Below the pieces are notes generated by a model. The model did not search any database. It saw nothing but the letters and a program-made list of their open reading frames with translations, and was not told where the DNA came from. Shown one piece after another: positions 1 to 9,595 of a stretch of 64,000 nt of DNA (the stretch's first letter is position 1; the number at the start of each line of letters is the position of its first letter). A program made the position numbers and the translations under genes. The DNA is taken from assembly GCA_016703535.1 (NCBI GenBank), contig JADJBV010000002.1:930001-994000 (forward strand). Reading direction: 5' to 3'. The stretch comes from Deltaproteobacteria bacterium (lineage in GTDB: Bacteria; Myxococcota; Kuafuiibacteriia; Kuafuiibacteriales; Kuafuiibacteriaceae).

Positions 1-105
1 CTTCACCACCGGTGTGTCCGGCAGGTTGCCATCAGCGAGCGCGGGTCGCGCGAAGGATAGGGGCAGGAGCGCGACCGAAAGGGCCGCCCAACGAAGCATA
101 CGCAT
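1..105 (-). CDS. N-terminal signal-peptide fragment of an exported protein (cut by window edge)
   Basis: Only the first 35 codons are inside the window. Starting at the ATG complementary to 103-105, they read as a typical Sec signal peptide: Arg-containing n-region, a hydrophobic core rich in Ala and Leu, and an Ala-x-Ala type cleavage site (ARPALA) about 24 residues in. A second in-frame ATG lies two codons further on. The mature protein lies outside the window, so only export can be inferred. Confidence 0.5.
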   Translation of the reverse strand, partial: MRMLRWAALSVALLPLSFARPALADGNLPDTPVVK

Positions 106-173
106 GCCTCGTGTTACTGAAGGCGGTGGGAGTTCTTTTTCCGGGGCTCGAAGATCGTGGGATTCGGACCTGA

Positions 174-1211
174 TCAACCACCCCGGGTCATCTCGAGCAT
201 CGTCGGTCGGAAGTTGTGCCTCCGGAAGAGGGCTTGGGCGCTCAGGTTGCCGACCATCGTCGAGAGCACGATCCGCGGCGCGCCTTTTTGCTCGAGCGCC
301 CCGACGATCGCGGCGAGCAGCCGGTCGCCGACCTTGGCCCGTCGATGTTGGGGGTCGACGAAGATGTCGTGGATCGCGCCGTGGGGATCGAGCAGCGCGT
401 TCCAGTCCCGCTCTTCCCGGGTCGCGTAGGCGTAGCCGGCGAGCTGGCCGTTGATGGTCGCCACCCAGAGTTCGGCCTCGGGGCGTTCGAGTTCGTTGCC
501 GAACCACCAGCGATAACCGCCCTCGACTTCGGGCGGGAGCATAAAGCGACCGGCGTCCTGGGCGTGGTGCATCCGCACCAATTCGGCGGCCATCTTGGCC
601 ATGGCGTCCAGATCGGCTCGGGTCGCTGCCCGCACTTCGACGACCGGCGGGGCCTGTTTCTTCGCCTGGGCCCGCCACTCGTCGACGGTCAGCTCGTAGG
701 AGAGGTGGTTCCACCAGCGTCCGTCGCGAAAGAAGTGATCGCGGTGTTCGCAGAGGAAGCGGAAGCCGAGCTTTTCAATCACCTTCTTGGAAGGTGCGTT
801 TTCCGTCACGCAGCCGACGACGATCTTGTGGAGGCGGAGATCTTCGAAGCCAAAGCGCATGATCTCCCGGGCCGCCTCGGTGACCAGGCCCGTGTTGCGG
901 ACCTTTGGGCTGATCCAGTAGCCGAGTTCGGCCTTGTGCATCTTCCAGGCGCGGCTGGTGCGCACGAGATCGTGTAGGCCGATCGAGCCGAGCAAGGCGC
1001 CGTCTTGGTGGATGCCGAACCCGTAGCCGGTGTCGCTGGCGCGGCTGGCGACCATCCGCTCCGTGAAGGCCCGGGTCTCGCTCGGGTCCTTGTGAGCCTC
1101 CCAGCTCATCATCTTTGGGAGCTCGGGATCGCTGACATACGGCCAGAGCGCAGAGGCGTCGTCGTTGCTGAAAGGGCGGAGCTCGAGGCGGGCGGTCCTC
1201 AGGGAAGTCAT
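174..1211 (-). CDS. Tandem GNAT N-acetyltransferase (RimJ/RimL-like plus second GNAT)
   Basis: The 345-residue protein carries two GNAT folds. Residues about 1-175 resemble the RimJ/RimL group, beginning with the family's typical TARLELRPF stretch and carrying an acetyl-CoA loop around RNTGLVTEA. Residues about 190-345 form a second GNAT domain with an AcCoA loop near QHRRAKVGDRL. RimJ/RimL enzymes acetylate N-terminal amines of proteins or small amines, but the substrate here cannot be told. Double GNAT proteins are common in large soil-bacterial genomes. The gene stands alone and is not part of the photosynthesis cluster. Confidence 0.8.
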   Translation of the reverse strand: MTSLRTARLELRPFSNDDASALWPYVSDPELPKMMSWEAHKDPSETRAFTERMVASRASDTGYGFGIHQDGALLGSIGLHDLVRTSRAWKMHKAELGYWISPKVRNTGLVTEAAREIMRFGFEDLRLHKIVVGCVTENAPSKKVIEKLGFRFLCEHRDHFFRDGRWWNHLSYELTVDEWRAQAKKQAPPVVEVRAATRADLDAMAKMAAELVRMHHAQDAGRFMLPPEVEGGYRWWFGNELERPEAELWVATINGQLAGYAYATREERDWNALLDPHGAIHDIFVDPQHRRAKVGDRLLAAIVGALEQKGAPRIVLSTMVGNLSAQALFRRHNFRPTMLEMTRGG

Positions 1212-1410
1212 CCCTTTCGATACAACGAAGCCCCGCGGTTCGGCTACGCTCGGATCCGCGGCAAGCTCGGGTGTCGACCGTCAGCGTGTTCGCCATTGCT
1301 CGCCTATTGCGAAGGCCGGTCTTGGGGCTGGCAGCGCCGGTGCCGCGGCGCTCAAGGTACCGGATCAGGCACCCTTGCGAGGTGCGGCGGTCCGCTAGAG
1401 ACTTTGGGCC

Positions 1411-2046
1411 ATGGCCAGCGTCGTCCCTAACCCGAAGGCGATCCGCACCTTCCGTGACCAAGCGAACTTCGAGGAGTGGCTGAGCGTCCACCATGATCAG
1501 TGGCCGGAGCTTTGGCTGAAGATCCACAAGAAGGACTCGGGGCTCCCGACCGTGACCTACGCCGAGGCCTTGGAGGTGGCCCTCTGCTGGGGCTGGATCG
1601 ACGGCCTCAAGAAGGCCTTCGACGAGCGCTCCTTCCTGCAGCGCTTCACCCCGCGGAAGGCCAAGAGCATCTGGTCCAAGATCAACGTGGAGCACGTGGC
1701 GCGGCTCGAGCGGGAAGGGCGGATGACGCCCCACGGCCGAAAGCACGTGCTGGCGGCCCAGGCCGACGGCCGCTGGGAGGCGGCCTACGCCGGCAGCCGA
1801 GAGAGCCAGCTGCCCGAGGATCTGCTGCGGGCCATCGCGGCGGACCCCCGGGCGTCGAAGACTCTGCAGACCCTCAACGCGGCCAACCGCTACGCCTTGT
1901 TCCATCGGCTCCGGCAGCTCAAGACCGAGGCCGGTCGCCAAAAGCGGATCGCCGAGTTCGTGCGTATGCTCGCCGAAGGTCGAACCCTCCACCCAAACGG
2001 GGCAGGGCCCCGGCCGAACACCGGAGCGACGCGGCGAAGAGGATGA
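1411..2046 (+). CDS. YdeI/OmpD-associated (OmdA-like) family protein
   Basis: This 211-residue soluble protein matches the YdeI/OmpD-associated family. The diagnostic stretches are the N-terminal NFEEWLSVHH region, the YAEALEVALCWGWIDG motif (about residues 52-67) and the FTPRKAKSIWSKIN motif (about residues 79-92). Family members are linked to envelope stress and peptide resistance, but no biochemical activity is established. It starts at an ATG 200 bp from the divergently oriented acetyltransferase. The spacer (1212-1410) contains a CCGCGG inverted repeat (1233-1238 and 1256-1261) and nothing else that I recognise. Confidence 0.8.
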   Translation: MASVVPNPKAIRTFRDQANFEEWLSVHHDQWPELWLKIHKKDSGLPTVTYAEALEVALCWGWIDGLKKAFDERSFLQRFTPRKAKSIWSKINVEHVARLEREGRMTPHGRKHVLAAQADGRWEAAYAGSRESQLPEDLLRAIAADPRASKTLQTLNAANRYALFHRLRQLKTEAGRQKRIAEFVRMLAEGRTLHPNGAGPRPNTGATRRRG

Positions 2047-2188
2047 GCGAGAGGCTCAACCCGAGACCGGCGCGTCGTTGATTCAACCGCCTGACCGTGT
2101 TGAAAGACGCCCTTGCACTTCGCACTCGGAGCGCTGTTCGGCGCGAGTCTTCCGCTTCGGCGAGGTGCACCTCCGCGGCGGTACCGGA

Positions 2189-4366
2189 TCACGGTGCCCG
2201 CGCAGAGGCGCGATCGGCGGGGACCCATCGCGTCAGGACCCGCTGCAGGTCGAGCTGGCTCATCGGCTTCGACAAGTAGTCGTCCATTCCGGCGGCGACA
2301 CAACGCTCATGGTCGCCCCGCATGGCGTTGGCCGTGAGCGCCACGATCGGGACGTGACGCGGGCCCTCAGCCTCCCGGATCTTCGCGGTGACCTCGAAGC
2401 CGTCCATGCCGGGCATCTGGCAGTCCATGAAGATCAAGTCATAGTCTTGGGCCCGGGCCCGCTCCCAAGCTTCGTTTCCGTTGCGGGCCGCCTCCACGGT
2501 ACAGCCGAGCTGTTCGAGCATACGACACGCGACCAAGAGGTTGACGGCGTTGTCCTCCGCGAGGAGCACCTTGGTTCCGGCCATCGGAGGCGCCAGGTGG
2601 CGGCTCCCGGAGTCCCTTCGCGCCTTGCTGCGATCGGTTTGCAGGACCGTGACCAGCTGCTGGGCAAGCTGTCGGCGCCGAAGTGGCTTGCCGATGACCC
2701 CGGCAAAGGGTCGGGAGCCCTGGGCATCGTTGCCGAGCGAGGCGTAGAGCAGGACCTTACCGGCGGGCCATCCTGGCGAACTCATGCAGTGAACCACGCC
2801 GGGAGCGATCAAGGTGGCCTCATCGACGACCACCAGGTCCACGTCGGCGATCTGGGCCAGCTCGATGCTGGCGGGCGGAACGTGCACGGGCAAGAGCCCC
2901 CACACGAAGAACCGCTCCTCGAGGGCCAAAGCCGAGGTCGACCGAAGGTCGATCATCGCCACCCGTCGGCCTTTGAGCTCGTTCAGATCCACGGACGAGC
3001 TGGTCGGGACCGGCGGCGCCAAGCCGAGGCGAAGCCGCATCCAGAAGCGGCTCCCTTCTCCTGGTGCACTTTCGACGCCGAGCTCGCCGCCCATCATCTC
3101 CGCCAACTGTTTGGAGATCGCCAGGCCCAGGCCCGTCCCGCCGAACTCCCGGGTGGTGGACGCATCCGCCTGGCTGAAGCTGCGAAAGAGCCGCCCCAAG
3201 CGATCGGCTGGAATGCCAATGCCGGTGTCACGCACGGAAAGTTCGAGCAACACCGAGTCCCCTTGGCGTTCCACGAGTTCCACGGCGACCACAACGTGCC
3301 CGCGGCTCGTGAACTTGACCGCGTTGCTGGCCAAGTTGAGGACGATCTGGCGCAGCCGCACCGGATCTCCCATGAGCCACTCCGGGACCCCCGGAGACAC
3401 GCGGGCGACCACCTCGACGGGCTTGCCTGCTGCTCGCAGAGCGACCAGGGAAGTGGTCTCTTCGATCAAGGTCGGGAGGTCCACCGGGATCAACTCCAAG
3501 GCCAACTTGCCCGCTTCGATCTTCGAGATGTCGAGGATGTCGTCGAGCAAGGACAACAAGGTCTGGCTGGAGTCGCGCACCGTGGCGACATAAAGGCGCT
3601 GCTCCTCGTTGAGCCCGGTCGCTGCGAGAAGCTCCGTGCACCCGAGCACTCCGTTCATTGGTGTCCGGAGTTCATGGCTCATGTTGGCGAGGAAGGCGCT
3701 TTTGGCGCGGGTAGCTTCCTGCGCCTCGCTTTTGGCCGACAGCGCCTCGTCTTCGGCGGTGGCCCGGGCGTCCAGGTGATGCTGGACCATGCGGATGATT
3801 CGCAGCCAGGCGATGGCCAACAGCAGGCCAAGGGCCAAGGTGAATACGACGGAGGCCCGGGCTCTGCGGCTGTGGAGCGCGAGGCGCTTGTCGATCCGAT
3901 CCCGGGCCGAGGTCAGGGTGGCCTCGTTACCCTGGGCGTAGATGAGCTTCTGCGACTCGTACTCCGGGCTGGCCAGGAGCCTGAAGGCGGCGTCCCTCTC
4001 CCCGGCGCGCACCAAGGCAAAGGCCTGGTTCTCCATCTCGACCAGTCGTCGATTGGCCGCATCCGTCGCCGAGGAGCTCTCGACGCCAAACTCGCCATCG
4101 AGGGCGATCGAGGCCTTGATCTGTTGATCGAGGACCGGCTCCCACCTTCGGTAACGCTCCTCCCACTTCGGATCACCCGTGGCCGCGCCCAGCCGAGCGG
4201 ACATGGTCAGCAGCTCGTCGAGGCGCATGATCTCGCCGCCTTGCCGAGTCAGTTGAATGTCGGACCTGGCGACCAGGGCCAAGCTCCGATAGGCACCCCA
4301 GGCGTTCCAAGAGGCGAGGAGCACCGCCACCAAGCTGAGCGCCACCCCCGCGGCCAAGGAGCGCAT
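2189..4366 (-). CDS. Hybrid sensor histidine kinase with two receiver domains
   Basis: From the ATG chosen here, about 725 residues are encoded; TTG and GTG codons up to 4417 are alternative starts. The order is TM1 (about 4-28), an extracytoplasmic sensor of about 130 residues, TM2 (about 160-185), HisKA with the H-box SHELRTPMNG, HATPase with N box NLASNAVKF, G1 box DTGIGIP and G2 box GGTGLGL, then two receivers. The first receiver lacks the usual acidic pair at its start (MIDLRS) and looks degenerate. The second is intact (LLAEDN and DCQMPGMDG, with Lys in LSKPM). This is BarA-like phosphorelay architecture. No dedicated response regulator or target is adjacent. Confidence 0.9.
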   Translation of the reverse strand: MRSLAAGVALSLVAVLLASWNAWGAYRSLALVARSDIQLTRQGGEIMRLDELLTMSARLGAATGDPKWEERYRRWEPVLDQQIKASIALDGEFGVESSSATDAANRRLVEMENQAFALVRAGERDAAFRLLASPEYESQKLIYAQGNEATLTSARDRIDKRLALHSRRARASVVFTLALGLLLAIAWLRIIRMVQHHLDARATAEDEALSAKSEAQEATRAKSAFLANMSHELRTPMNGVLGCTELLAATGLNEEQRLYVATVRDSSQTLLSLLDDILDISKIEAGKLALELIPVDLPTLIEETTSLVALRAAGKPVEVVARVSPGVPEWLMGDPVRLRQIVLNLASNAVKFTSRGHVVVAVELVERQGDSVLLELSVRDTGIGIPADRLGRLFRSFSQADASTTREFGGTGLGLAISKQLAEMMGGELGVESAPGEGSRFWMRLRLGLAPPVPTSSSVDLNELKGRRVAMIDLRSTSALALEERFFVWGLLPVHVPPASIELAQIADVDLVVVDEATLIAPGVVHCMSSPGWPAGKVLLYASLGNDAQGSRPFAGVIGKPLRRRQLAQQLVTVLQTDRSKARRDSGSRHLAPPMAGTKVLLAEDNAVNLLVACRMLEQLGCTVEAARNGNEAWERARAQDYDLIFMDCQMPGMDGFEVTAKIREAEGPRHVPIVALTANAMRGDHERCVAAGMDDYLSKPMSQLDLQRVLTRWVPADRASARAP

Positions 4367-4485
4367 CGGAAAGGCTCGCACGGACGGTGAACGGCGAGGA
4401 TGCACCCGCACGTCCAATCGGTCGCTGAGGGCAAAACTTGAGCGAACTTTTTCGGCTGCGACCTGGCCTGGGACCGACCTGCGGT

Positions 4486-5439
4486 TCAGTCTCGGCGAAC
4501 CGCGCCGACCACCAACTCCCCGGGGACATCGGTGCAGCCGACCTCGAAGCGGGCCTCGCCGTAGGCGTGGGTGATGGTCAAACCGCCAAGGACCGCTTGT
4601 TGTCCCGCCGAGATCTGCCGTTCCCCGGCGCTGCTGGTCGCAATCAGATCGAGGCCGACGGCGTTGAAGCAGTCGCTGCCTCGAGGGCGGCAGCCGCTGA
4701 CGCGGTGGGTGAGCTGGAGGCCGGGCAGGGTGGGGATGAGGCTCCGGGCCCCGCTCCAGGCCGCGTAGAACCAGGTACCCCCGGGCCGCTTGAGCACCAC
4801 GCGCTCTTCACACCCGAACGGACAACCCGAAGTACTCAGCTCGACCTCCACGGTTTGGCCGACCTGGACTTTGGCGATCGGGAGCCCGCCGAGGACCGCG
4901 CGGATCTGGATCCCCTCCGGCGTGCGGAGGAGCAGGGGCGATCGATCCTCCACGATCGCGGGGCCGACGTAGTCGCCTCCCGGCCCGGGATCCTTGGTCA
5001 AGCGCAGCCCGTAGTACGTCGTCTCGGCGCAGACCGGCGGCGGCGCGGCGGGGCTGGCCTCGGACCCACAAGCGAGCTCGATGGGATCGATCAAACGATC
5101 GATCCGCGGCGGATCGGCGCACGCCTCGGCGCACGAACTCTGGGTGGTGCAGACGTCGGTGGCTTGGGCCCCGCAGGCGAGGCACTCCTCGCTCGGCGCA
5201 ACATCCCGGATCACCAAGGTTGGGCACTGGCGCACGCACTCGGCCAAGGCCGCCGCCGGATCCGCGTAGGTGCACTGGGCCATCAACTCGCGAGCCGCGA
5301 GGTCTTGCTCCGCTTGGTCTTGGCGGCAGTTCAAGAAGTTCTGGCACCAGGCTTGGCATTGTTCGGTCAACGAATCGCCCGAACCGGTTTGGCACCCGAG
5401 GATCGCCACGCCGCAGGTGAAGAACGCGAGGTGCCTCAT
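4486..5439 (-). CDS. Cys-rich lipoprotein, paralogue of the next gene
   Basis: This is a 317-residue predicted lipoprotein with signal peptide and lipobox AILGC (Cys16). It is Cys-rich, with spacing shared with the neighbour at 5450-6514: WCxxFLxCR near the N-terminus, QCTY, a CVxxC pair, a CLAC motif, and a C-terminal CTDVPG followed by VVGAV. The function is unknown. The shared Cys pattern suggests a disulfide-stabilised surface domain. Proteins of this style are frequent in Myxococcota, which is one of the hints to the host lineage. Confidence 0.7.
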   Translation of the reverse strand: MRHLAFFTCGVAILGCQTGSGDSLTEQCQAWCQNFLNCRQDQAEQDLAARELMAQCTYADPAAALAECVRQCPTLVIRDVAPSEECLACGAQATDVCTTQSSCAEACADPPRIDRLIDPIELACGSEASPAAPPPVCAETTYYGLRLTKDPGPGGDYVGPAIVEDRSPLLLRTPEGIQIRAVLGGLPIAKVQVGQTVEVELSTSGCPFGCEERVVLKRPGGTWFYAAWSGARSLIPTLPGLQLTHRVSGCRPRGSDCFNAVGLDLIATSSAGERQISAGQQAVLGGLTITHAYGEARFEVGCTDVPGELVVGAVRRD

Positions 5440-5449
5440 GGGTCTTGCC

Positions 5450-6514
5450 TCAGGGCCGCTGGACCGCGCCCACCACTCGGGCCCCGGGCACGTCGGTGCA
5501 GAGGATCTCGAAATAGGCTGCCCCGTAGCCGTGGCTGTAGGTGATCCCGTCCAGGGTCGTCTGTTGCCCCTGGGCCACGGCCAGGTCGGCGCGGCCTTGG
5601 GGGATCAGCTCTAACGTCAGAGCGCCGCCACAGAGCTGACGGGCCGAGTGGCACGCCGCGGGTCGGTAGGCCACGTTGAGATCCGAAAGGGCGGTTATGC
5701 TGGACGAACTCCCACTCCAAGCCGCGTAGGTCCAACGGCGATTGGGTGCGAAGACCACCATGCTCGCTTCGCACCACCACGGGCAATCCTGGACCAGGCT
5801 CACGGTCACGGTGGCGCCGAGCGTCATCAAAGGCGCCGCGATCCCCGAGAACCCCGCCGTGACCAAGGTCCCGTCAGTGCGGCGCAACAGGAGGGGATCG
5901 ACGCCCTCCACAACCACTGGCCCCTCGTAGGACCAGCTCCGGAACTCCGAGTCGGCATGGAGGCCGAAGTTCACGCCGTTCCCGTCGGGAGTACACTCGA
6001 GCGCGGGCGTCGGGCCCTCGGGGCCCCAACACACCAGGTCCGCCGCTCCTTCGTATTCGAGCCCATCGGTTGCGATCCAGCCGCGATTGCAAGCGGCCTT
6101 GCAAAGGTCCCGATCCTGACACGTTTCGGGCTTGCGAAGGTGACAGGCCAGGCACGCCGGCGTCGCCAGTTCACCCCCCTCGAGGTTCCGCTGCATGGGT
6201 TGGGTCTGGCAGTGGGCGACACATCGCGCCAGGGCCGCTGACTCATCGGGATACGTGCACTGGGCCACCACTTCGCGTGTGTTGATCTCGGCGATCGCCC
6301 GGGTGCGCCGGCAAGCCAAGAACGTTGGGCACCACTCCTCGCAGGTCCCGGTGAATGATCCCGCGTCCAACCCACCGTCCGCCCCTGGACCGAGGTCCGC
6401 CGAACCCCCGTCCGGATCAGAACTCCCCGCATCCCCCGGTTCGGAGTCGGCGGTGCACCCGAAGAGCACCGCGCCCGCGAGCCACCCGAGCCTGATCCGC
6501 GCGCCGATCGACAC
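5450..6514 (-). CDS. Cys-rich lipoprotein, tandem paralogue
   Basis: This 354-residue predicted lipoprotein has lipobox VLFGC (Cys20), followed by a low-complexity Asp/Gly/Ser/Ala linker of about 30 residues that tethers a Cys-rich domain. That domain aligns over its length with the neighbour downstream: WCPTFLACRR, VAQCTYPD, CVAHC, CLAC and CTDVPGARVVGAV. The two genes are 10 bp apart in the same orientation, so they look like a tandem duplication in one transcription unit. The function is unknown. Asp/Gly-rich linkers after the lipid anchor are typical of deltaproteobacterial and myxococcal surface lipoproteins (inference). Confidence 0.7.
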   Translation of the reverse strand: MSIGARIRLGWLAGAVLFGCTADSEPGDAGSSDPDGGSADLGPGADGGLDAGSFTGTCEEWCPTFLACRRTRAIAEINTREVVAQCTYPDESAALARCVAHCQTQPMQRNLEGGELATPACLACHLRKPETCQDRDLCKAACNRGWIATDGLEYEGAADLVCWGPEGPTPALECTPDGNGVNFGLHADSEFRSWSYEGPVVVEGVDPLLLRRTDGTLVTAGFSGIAAPLMTLGATVTVSLVQDCPWWCEASMVVFAPNRRWTYAAWSGSSSSITALSDLNVAYRPAACHSARQLCGGALTLELIPQGRADLAVAQGQQTTLDGITYSHGYGAAYFEILCTDVPGARVVGAVQRP

Positions 6515-6548
6515 GCCTCACTCTACTCCCTCACCTCTGGCGTGGGTC

Positions 6549-6776
6549 TCAATATTTTGAGAGTTCCTCCAAGGCCAACTTGGTCACCGGGAGTAAGTTG
6601 GCATTGCCTTCCTTCAGGGCCACCAAAATCCGAGACTTCATCCGCGGATCCCAGAACTTCTTGAGGTGTTCGGCGGTGGCGAGGACAGCCTGGGCTTCAC
6701 CTTCGACCAAAAAGTTCCGGGCGATCTGGTTGGCCATGTAGACCAACCGTTCGTCTTGTCCCTCCACGTCACTCAC
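6549..6776 (-). CDS. fdsD: Formate dehydrogenase delta subunit
   Basis: This 75-residue protein matches the short FdsD family, with an N-terminal RLVYMANQIARNF stretch, a HLKKFWDPRMK motif and a C-terminal LALEEL. FdsD is a small subunit of soluble NAD-dependent molybdenum formate dehydrogenases. Its start overlaps the end of fdsA by 4 bp, so the two are translationally coupled. A short CTCAA/TTGAG inverted repeat (6548-6561) overlaps its stop codon and may mark the 3' end of the operon. Confidence 0.85.
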   Translation of the reverse strand: MSDVEGQDERLVYMANQIARNFLVEGEAQAVLATAEHLKKFWDPRMKSRILVALKEGNANLLPVTKLALEELSKY

Positions 6777-9595
6777 TTGGCCATCTCCGGGAGTTTGCCG
6801 TAACGCAGACGTTGGGCCTCGACCTCACCGGGCCGGGCCAGGCTCACCTGCACCGCGGTCACCTTGTATTCGGGGCAGTTGGTGGCCCAGTCCGAATATT
6901 CGGTGGTGACCACGTTGGCCTCGGTCTCGGGGTGGTGGAAGGTCGTGTAGACCACGCCGGGGGCGACCCGATCCGTCACCGTCGCGCGCAAGGTGGTGGC
7001 GCCGGCCCGGCTGACCACCCGGACCCAGTCGCCGTCCTTGATGCCGCGTTCTTCGGCGTCGTGAGGATGGAGCTCCAGGCGGTCTTCGGAGTGCCAGATC
7101 ACGTTGGCGGTGCGCCGGGTCTGGGCGCCCACGTTGTATTGGCTGAGGATCCGGCCGGTGGTCAAAAACAGCGGGAAACGAGGCCCGGTCCGCTCGTCGC
7201 TGGGCACGAACTCGGTCAACACGAACTTGCCCTTGCCGCGCACGAAGCCGCCCTCGTGCATCACCGGCGTGCCCTCGGGCGCCGCCTCATTGCACGGCCA
7301 CTGAATCGAGCCGAGCTCATCCAGCCTCGAATACGAAACGCCACTGAAGGTCGGCGTGACCTGGGCGATCTCGTCCATGATCTCGCTCGGGTGTTGATAG
7401 TTCATCGCATAACCCAAGGCGTTGGCCAGGCGCTGCGTGATCTCCCAGTCGGCGTAGCCGTTTTTCGGGCGCATCACCTTCCGCACCCGCTGGATGCGGC
7501 GTTCGGCGTTGGTGAAGGTCCCGTCCTTTTCCAAAAACGTCGAGCCCGGCAAAAACACATGGGCGAAGCGGGCGGTCTCGTTGAGGAAGAGATCGTGGAC
7601 GATCACGCACTCCATCGCGCCCAGGCCGGCCTCGACGTGGCGAGTGTTGGGATCACTTTGAAGGATGTCTTCGCCTTGGATGTAGAGCGCCTTGAAGTGG
7701 CCGTCCAAGGCGGCGTCCAACATGTTGGGGATCCGCAGCCCGGGTTCGGGATCCAACTTCACGCCCCACAACTCGTCGAAGAGGGTCCGGGTCGGCGCCT
7801 CGGAGACGTGTCGATAACCCGAGAGTTCGTGGGGGAAGGAGCCCATGTCGCAGCTCCCTTGCACGTTGTTTTGGCCCCGCAGCGGGTTCACGCCGACGCC
7901 GGGCCGTCCGATGTTGCCGGTGGCCATGGCCAAGTTGGCGATGGCCATCACCGCGGTCGAGCCCTGGGAGTGTTCGGTCACGCCCAAGCCGTAGTAGATG
8001 GCGCCGTTGCCGCCGGTGGCGTAGAGGCGAGCCGCGCCCCGGATCATCTCCGGAACGACGCCGGCGATGGTCCCCACCACCTCGGGGGAATGTTCGGGCC
8101 GCTTCACGAACTCGGCCCACGCCGAAAAGGCGCCCAGCTCGCAGCGCTCTTTGACGAAGGCCTCGTCCACCAGACCTTCGGTGACGATCACGTGGGCCAT
8201 GGCGGTCAACACCGCCACGTTGGTCCCGGGCGTGAGCGGCAGGTGATAACTCGCCTCGACGTGGGGCGTGCGCACCAGATCGATCCGGCGCGGGTCGAGG
8301 ACGATCAACTTGGCCCCGGCCCGCAGGCGCTGCTTCATGCGCGAAGCAAAGACCGGGTGGCCGTCGGTGGGGTTGGCGCCGATCACCATGATCACGTCGG
8401 CGGCCTCGACGCTGTCGAAGTTTTGGGTGCCGGCCGAGGTGCCGAAGGTGGTCTTCAGGCCGTAGCCGGTGGGGCTGTGACAAACGCGCGCGCAGGTGTC
8501 GACGTTGTTGTTGCCGAAGGCGGCCCGCACCAACTTTTGCACCAAAAAGGTCTCTTCGTTGGTGCAGCGAGAGGAGGTGATGCCGCCGACCGAAAGGCGC
8601 CCGTATTGGCCCTGGATCCGGCGGATCTCGGCGGCGGTGTAGTTAATCGCCTCGTCCCAGCTCACCTCTCGCCAGGGATCGGTGATCTTGGCCCGGATCA
8701 TCGGCTTCAAGACCCGCTCTTGGTGGGTGGCGTAGCCCCAGGCGAAGCGGCCTTTGACGCAGGAGTGGCCGTGGTTGGCCTCTCCGTTGTCGTTGGGGAC
8801 CATGCGCACCACTTCTTCGCCGCGCATCTCGGCCTTGAAGCTGCAACCGACGCCACAATAGGCGCAGGTGGTGACGGCGCTGTGTTCGGGTTGACCGATG
8901 GCGATCACCGACTTCTCCATCAAGGTGGCGGTCGGGCAGGCCTTCACACACGCACCGCAGGAGACACACTCGGACTCCAAAAAACTCTGATCTTGGCTGG
9001 CCGCAACCTGGCTTGCAAAACCGCGGCCCTGAATGGTGAGGGCCAAGGTGCCTTGCACCTCGTCGCAGGCCCGCACGCAGCGGGAGCAGACGATGCACTT
9101 GCTGGGGTCGAAGGTGAAGTACGGGTTGGACTCGTCCTTCTTCGCCTGCAGGTGATTTTCGCCGGCGTAGCCGTAGCGCACCTCCCTGAGGCCCACCGCA
9201 CCCGCCATGTCTTGCAGTTCGCAGTCGCCGTTGGCCGCGCAGGTCAGGCAGTCCAGCGGGTGGTCGGAGATGTAGAGTTCCATCACCCCACGTCGCAGCT
9301 TTTGGAGGCGCGGCGTTTGGGTGGCCACCACCATCCCGGGCGTGACCGGGGTGGTGCAGCTGGCCGGCGTGCCGTTTCGCCCTTCGATCTCCACGACACA
9401 AAGACGACAGGAGCCGAAGGCCTTTAGGGTGTCGGTGGCGCACAACTTGGGGACGCTGATCCCGGCCTCTTGGGCGGCCCGCATCACGCTGGTCCCGGCC
9501 GGCACCGTCACTGGGCGGCCGTCGATCTGGACGGTGACCGTCGCCTCCCCGGGCACCGCCGGCGTTCCGTAGTCGATCTCGGCCGGCAAGGTCAT
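6773..9595 (-). CDS. fdsA: NAD-dependent formate dehydrogenase, molybdopterin alpha subunit
   Basis: This 940-residue subunit oxidises formate to CO2. The N-terminal [2Fe-2S] ferredoxin domain has ligands Cys52, Cys63, Cys66 and Cys80. It is followed by a His/Cys NuoG-type cluster (HPLDCLTC), two ferredoxin [4Fe-4S] motifs (CIVCSRC, CVSCGAC), the FeS0 site of the bis-MGD domain (CAYCGVGC) and the Mo-binding catalytic Cys in RVCHSPT. Cys replaces the selenocysteine of some relatives. The ATG at 9595 overlaps the fdsB stop (ATGA). NuoG is excluded because the full formate dehydrogenase Mo domain is present and fdsD follows. Confidence 0.93.
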   Translation of the reverse strand: MTLPAEIDYGTPAVPGEATVTVQIDGRPVTVPAGTSVMRAAQEAGISVPKLCATDTLKAFGSCRLCVVEIEGRNGTPASCTTPVTPGMVVATQTPRLQKLRRGVMELYISDHPLDCLTCAANGDCELQDMAGAVGLREVRYGYAGENHLQAKKDESNPYFTFDPSKCIVCSRCVRACDEVQGTLALTIQGRGFASQVAASQDQSFLESECVSCGACVKACPTATLMEKSVIAIGQPEHSAVTTCAYCGVGCSFKAEMRGEEVVRMVPNDNGEANHGHSCVKGRFAWGYATHQERVLKPMIRAKITDPWREVSWDEAINYTAAEIRRIQGQYGRLSVGGITSSRCTNEETFLVQKLVRAAFGNNNVDTCARVCHSPTGYGLKTTFGTSAGTQNFDSVEAADVIMVIGANPTDGHPVFASRMKQRLRAGAKLIVLDPRRIDLVRTPHVEASYHLPLTPGTNVAVLTAMAHVIVTEGLVDEAFVKERCELGAFSAWAEFVKRPEHSPEVVGTIAGVVPEMIRGAARLYATGGNGAIYYGLGVTEHSQGSTAVMAIANLAMATGNIGRPGVGVNPLRGQNNVQGSCDMGSFPHELSGYRHVSEAPTRTLFDELWGVKLDPEPGLRIPNMLDAALDGHFKALYIQGEDILQSDPNTRHVEAGLGAMECVIVHDLFLNETARFAHVFLPGSTFLEKDGTFTNAERRIQRVRKVMRPKNGYADWEITQRLANALGYAMNYQHPSEIMDEIAQVTPTFSGVSYSRLDELGSIQWPCNEAAPEGTPVMHEGGFVRGKGKFVLTEFVPSDERTGPRFPLFLTTGRILSQYNVGAQTRRTANVIWHSEDRLELHPHDAEERGIKDGDWVRVVSRAGATTLRATVTDRVAPGVVYTTFHHPETEANVVTTEYSDWATNCPEYKVTAVQVSLARPGEVEAQRLRYGKLPEMAK

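Noticed and set aside
2078..4390. 770-codon open frame antisense to the hybrid kinase
   Set aside because: It is a shadow of the kinase gene; composition is low-complexity and no family is visible.
6812..9427. 871-codon open frame antisense to fdsA
   Set aside because: It mirrors a high-GC coding gene, has no recognisable domains and no start signals; fdsA on the other strand has all expected motifs.
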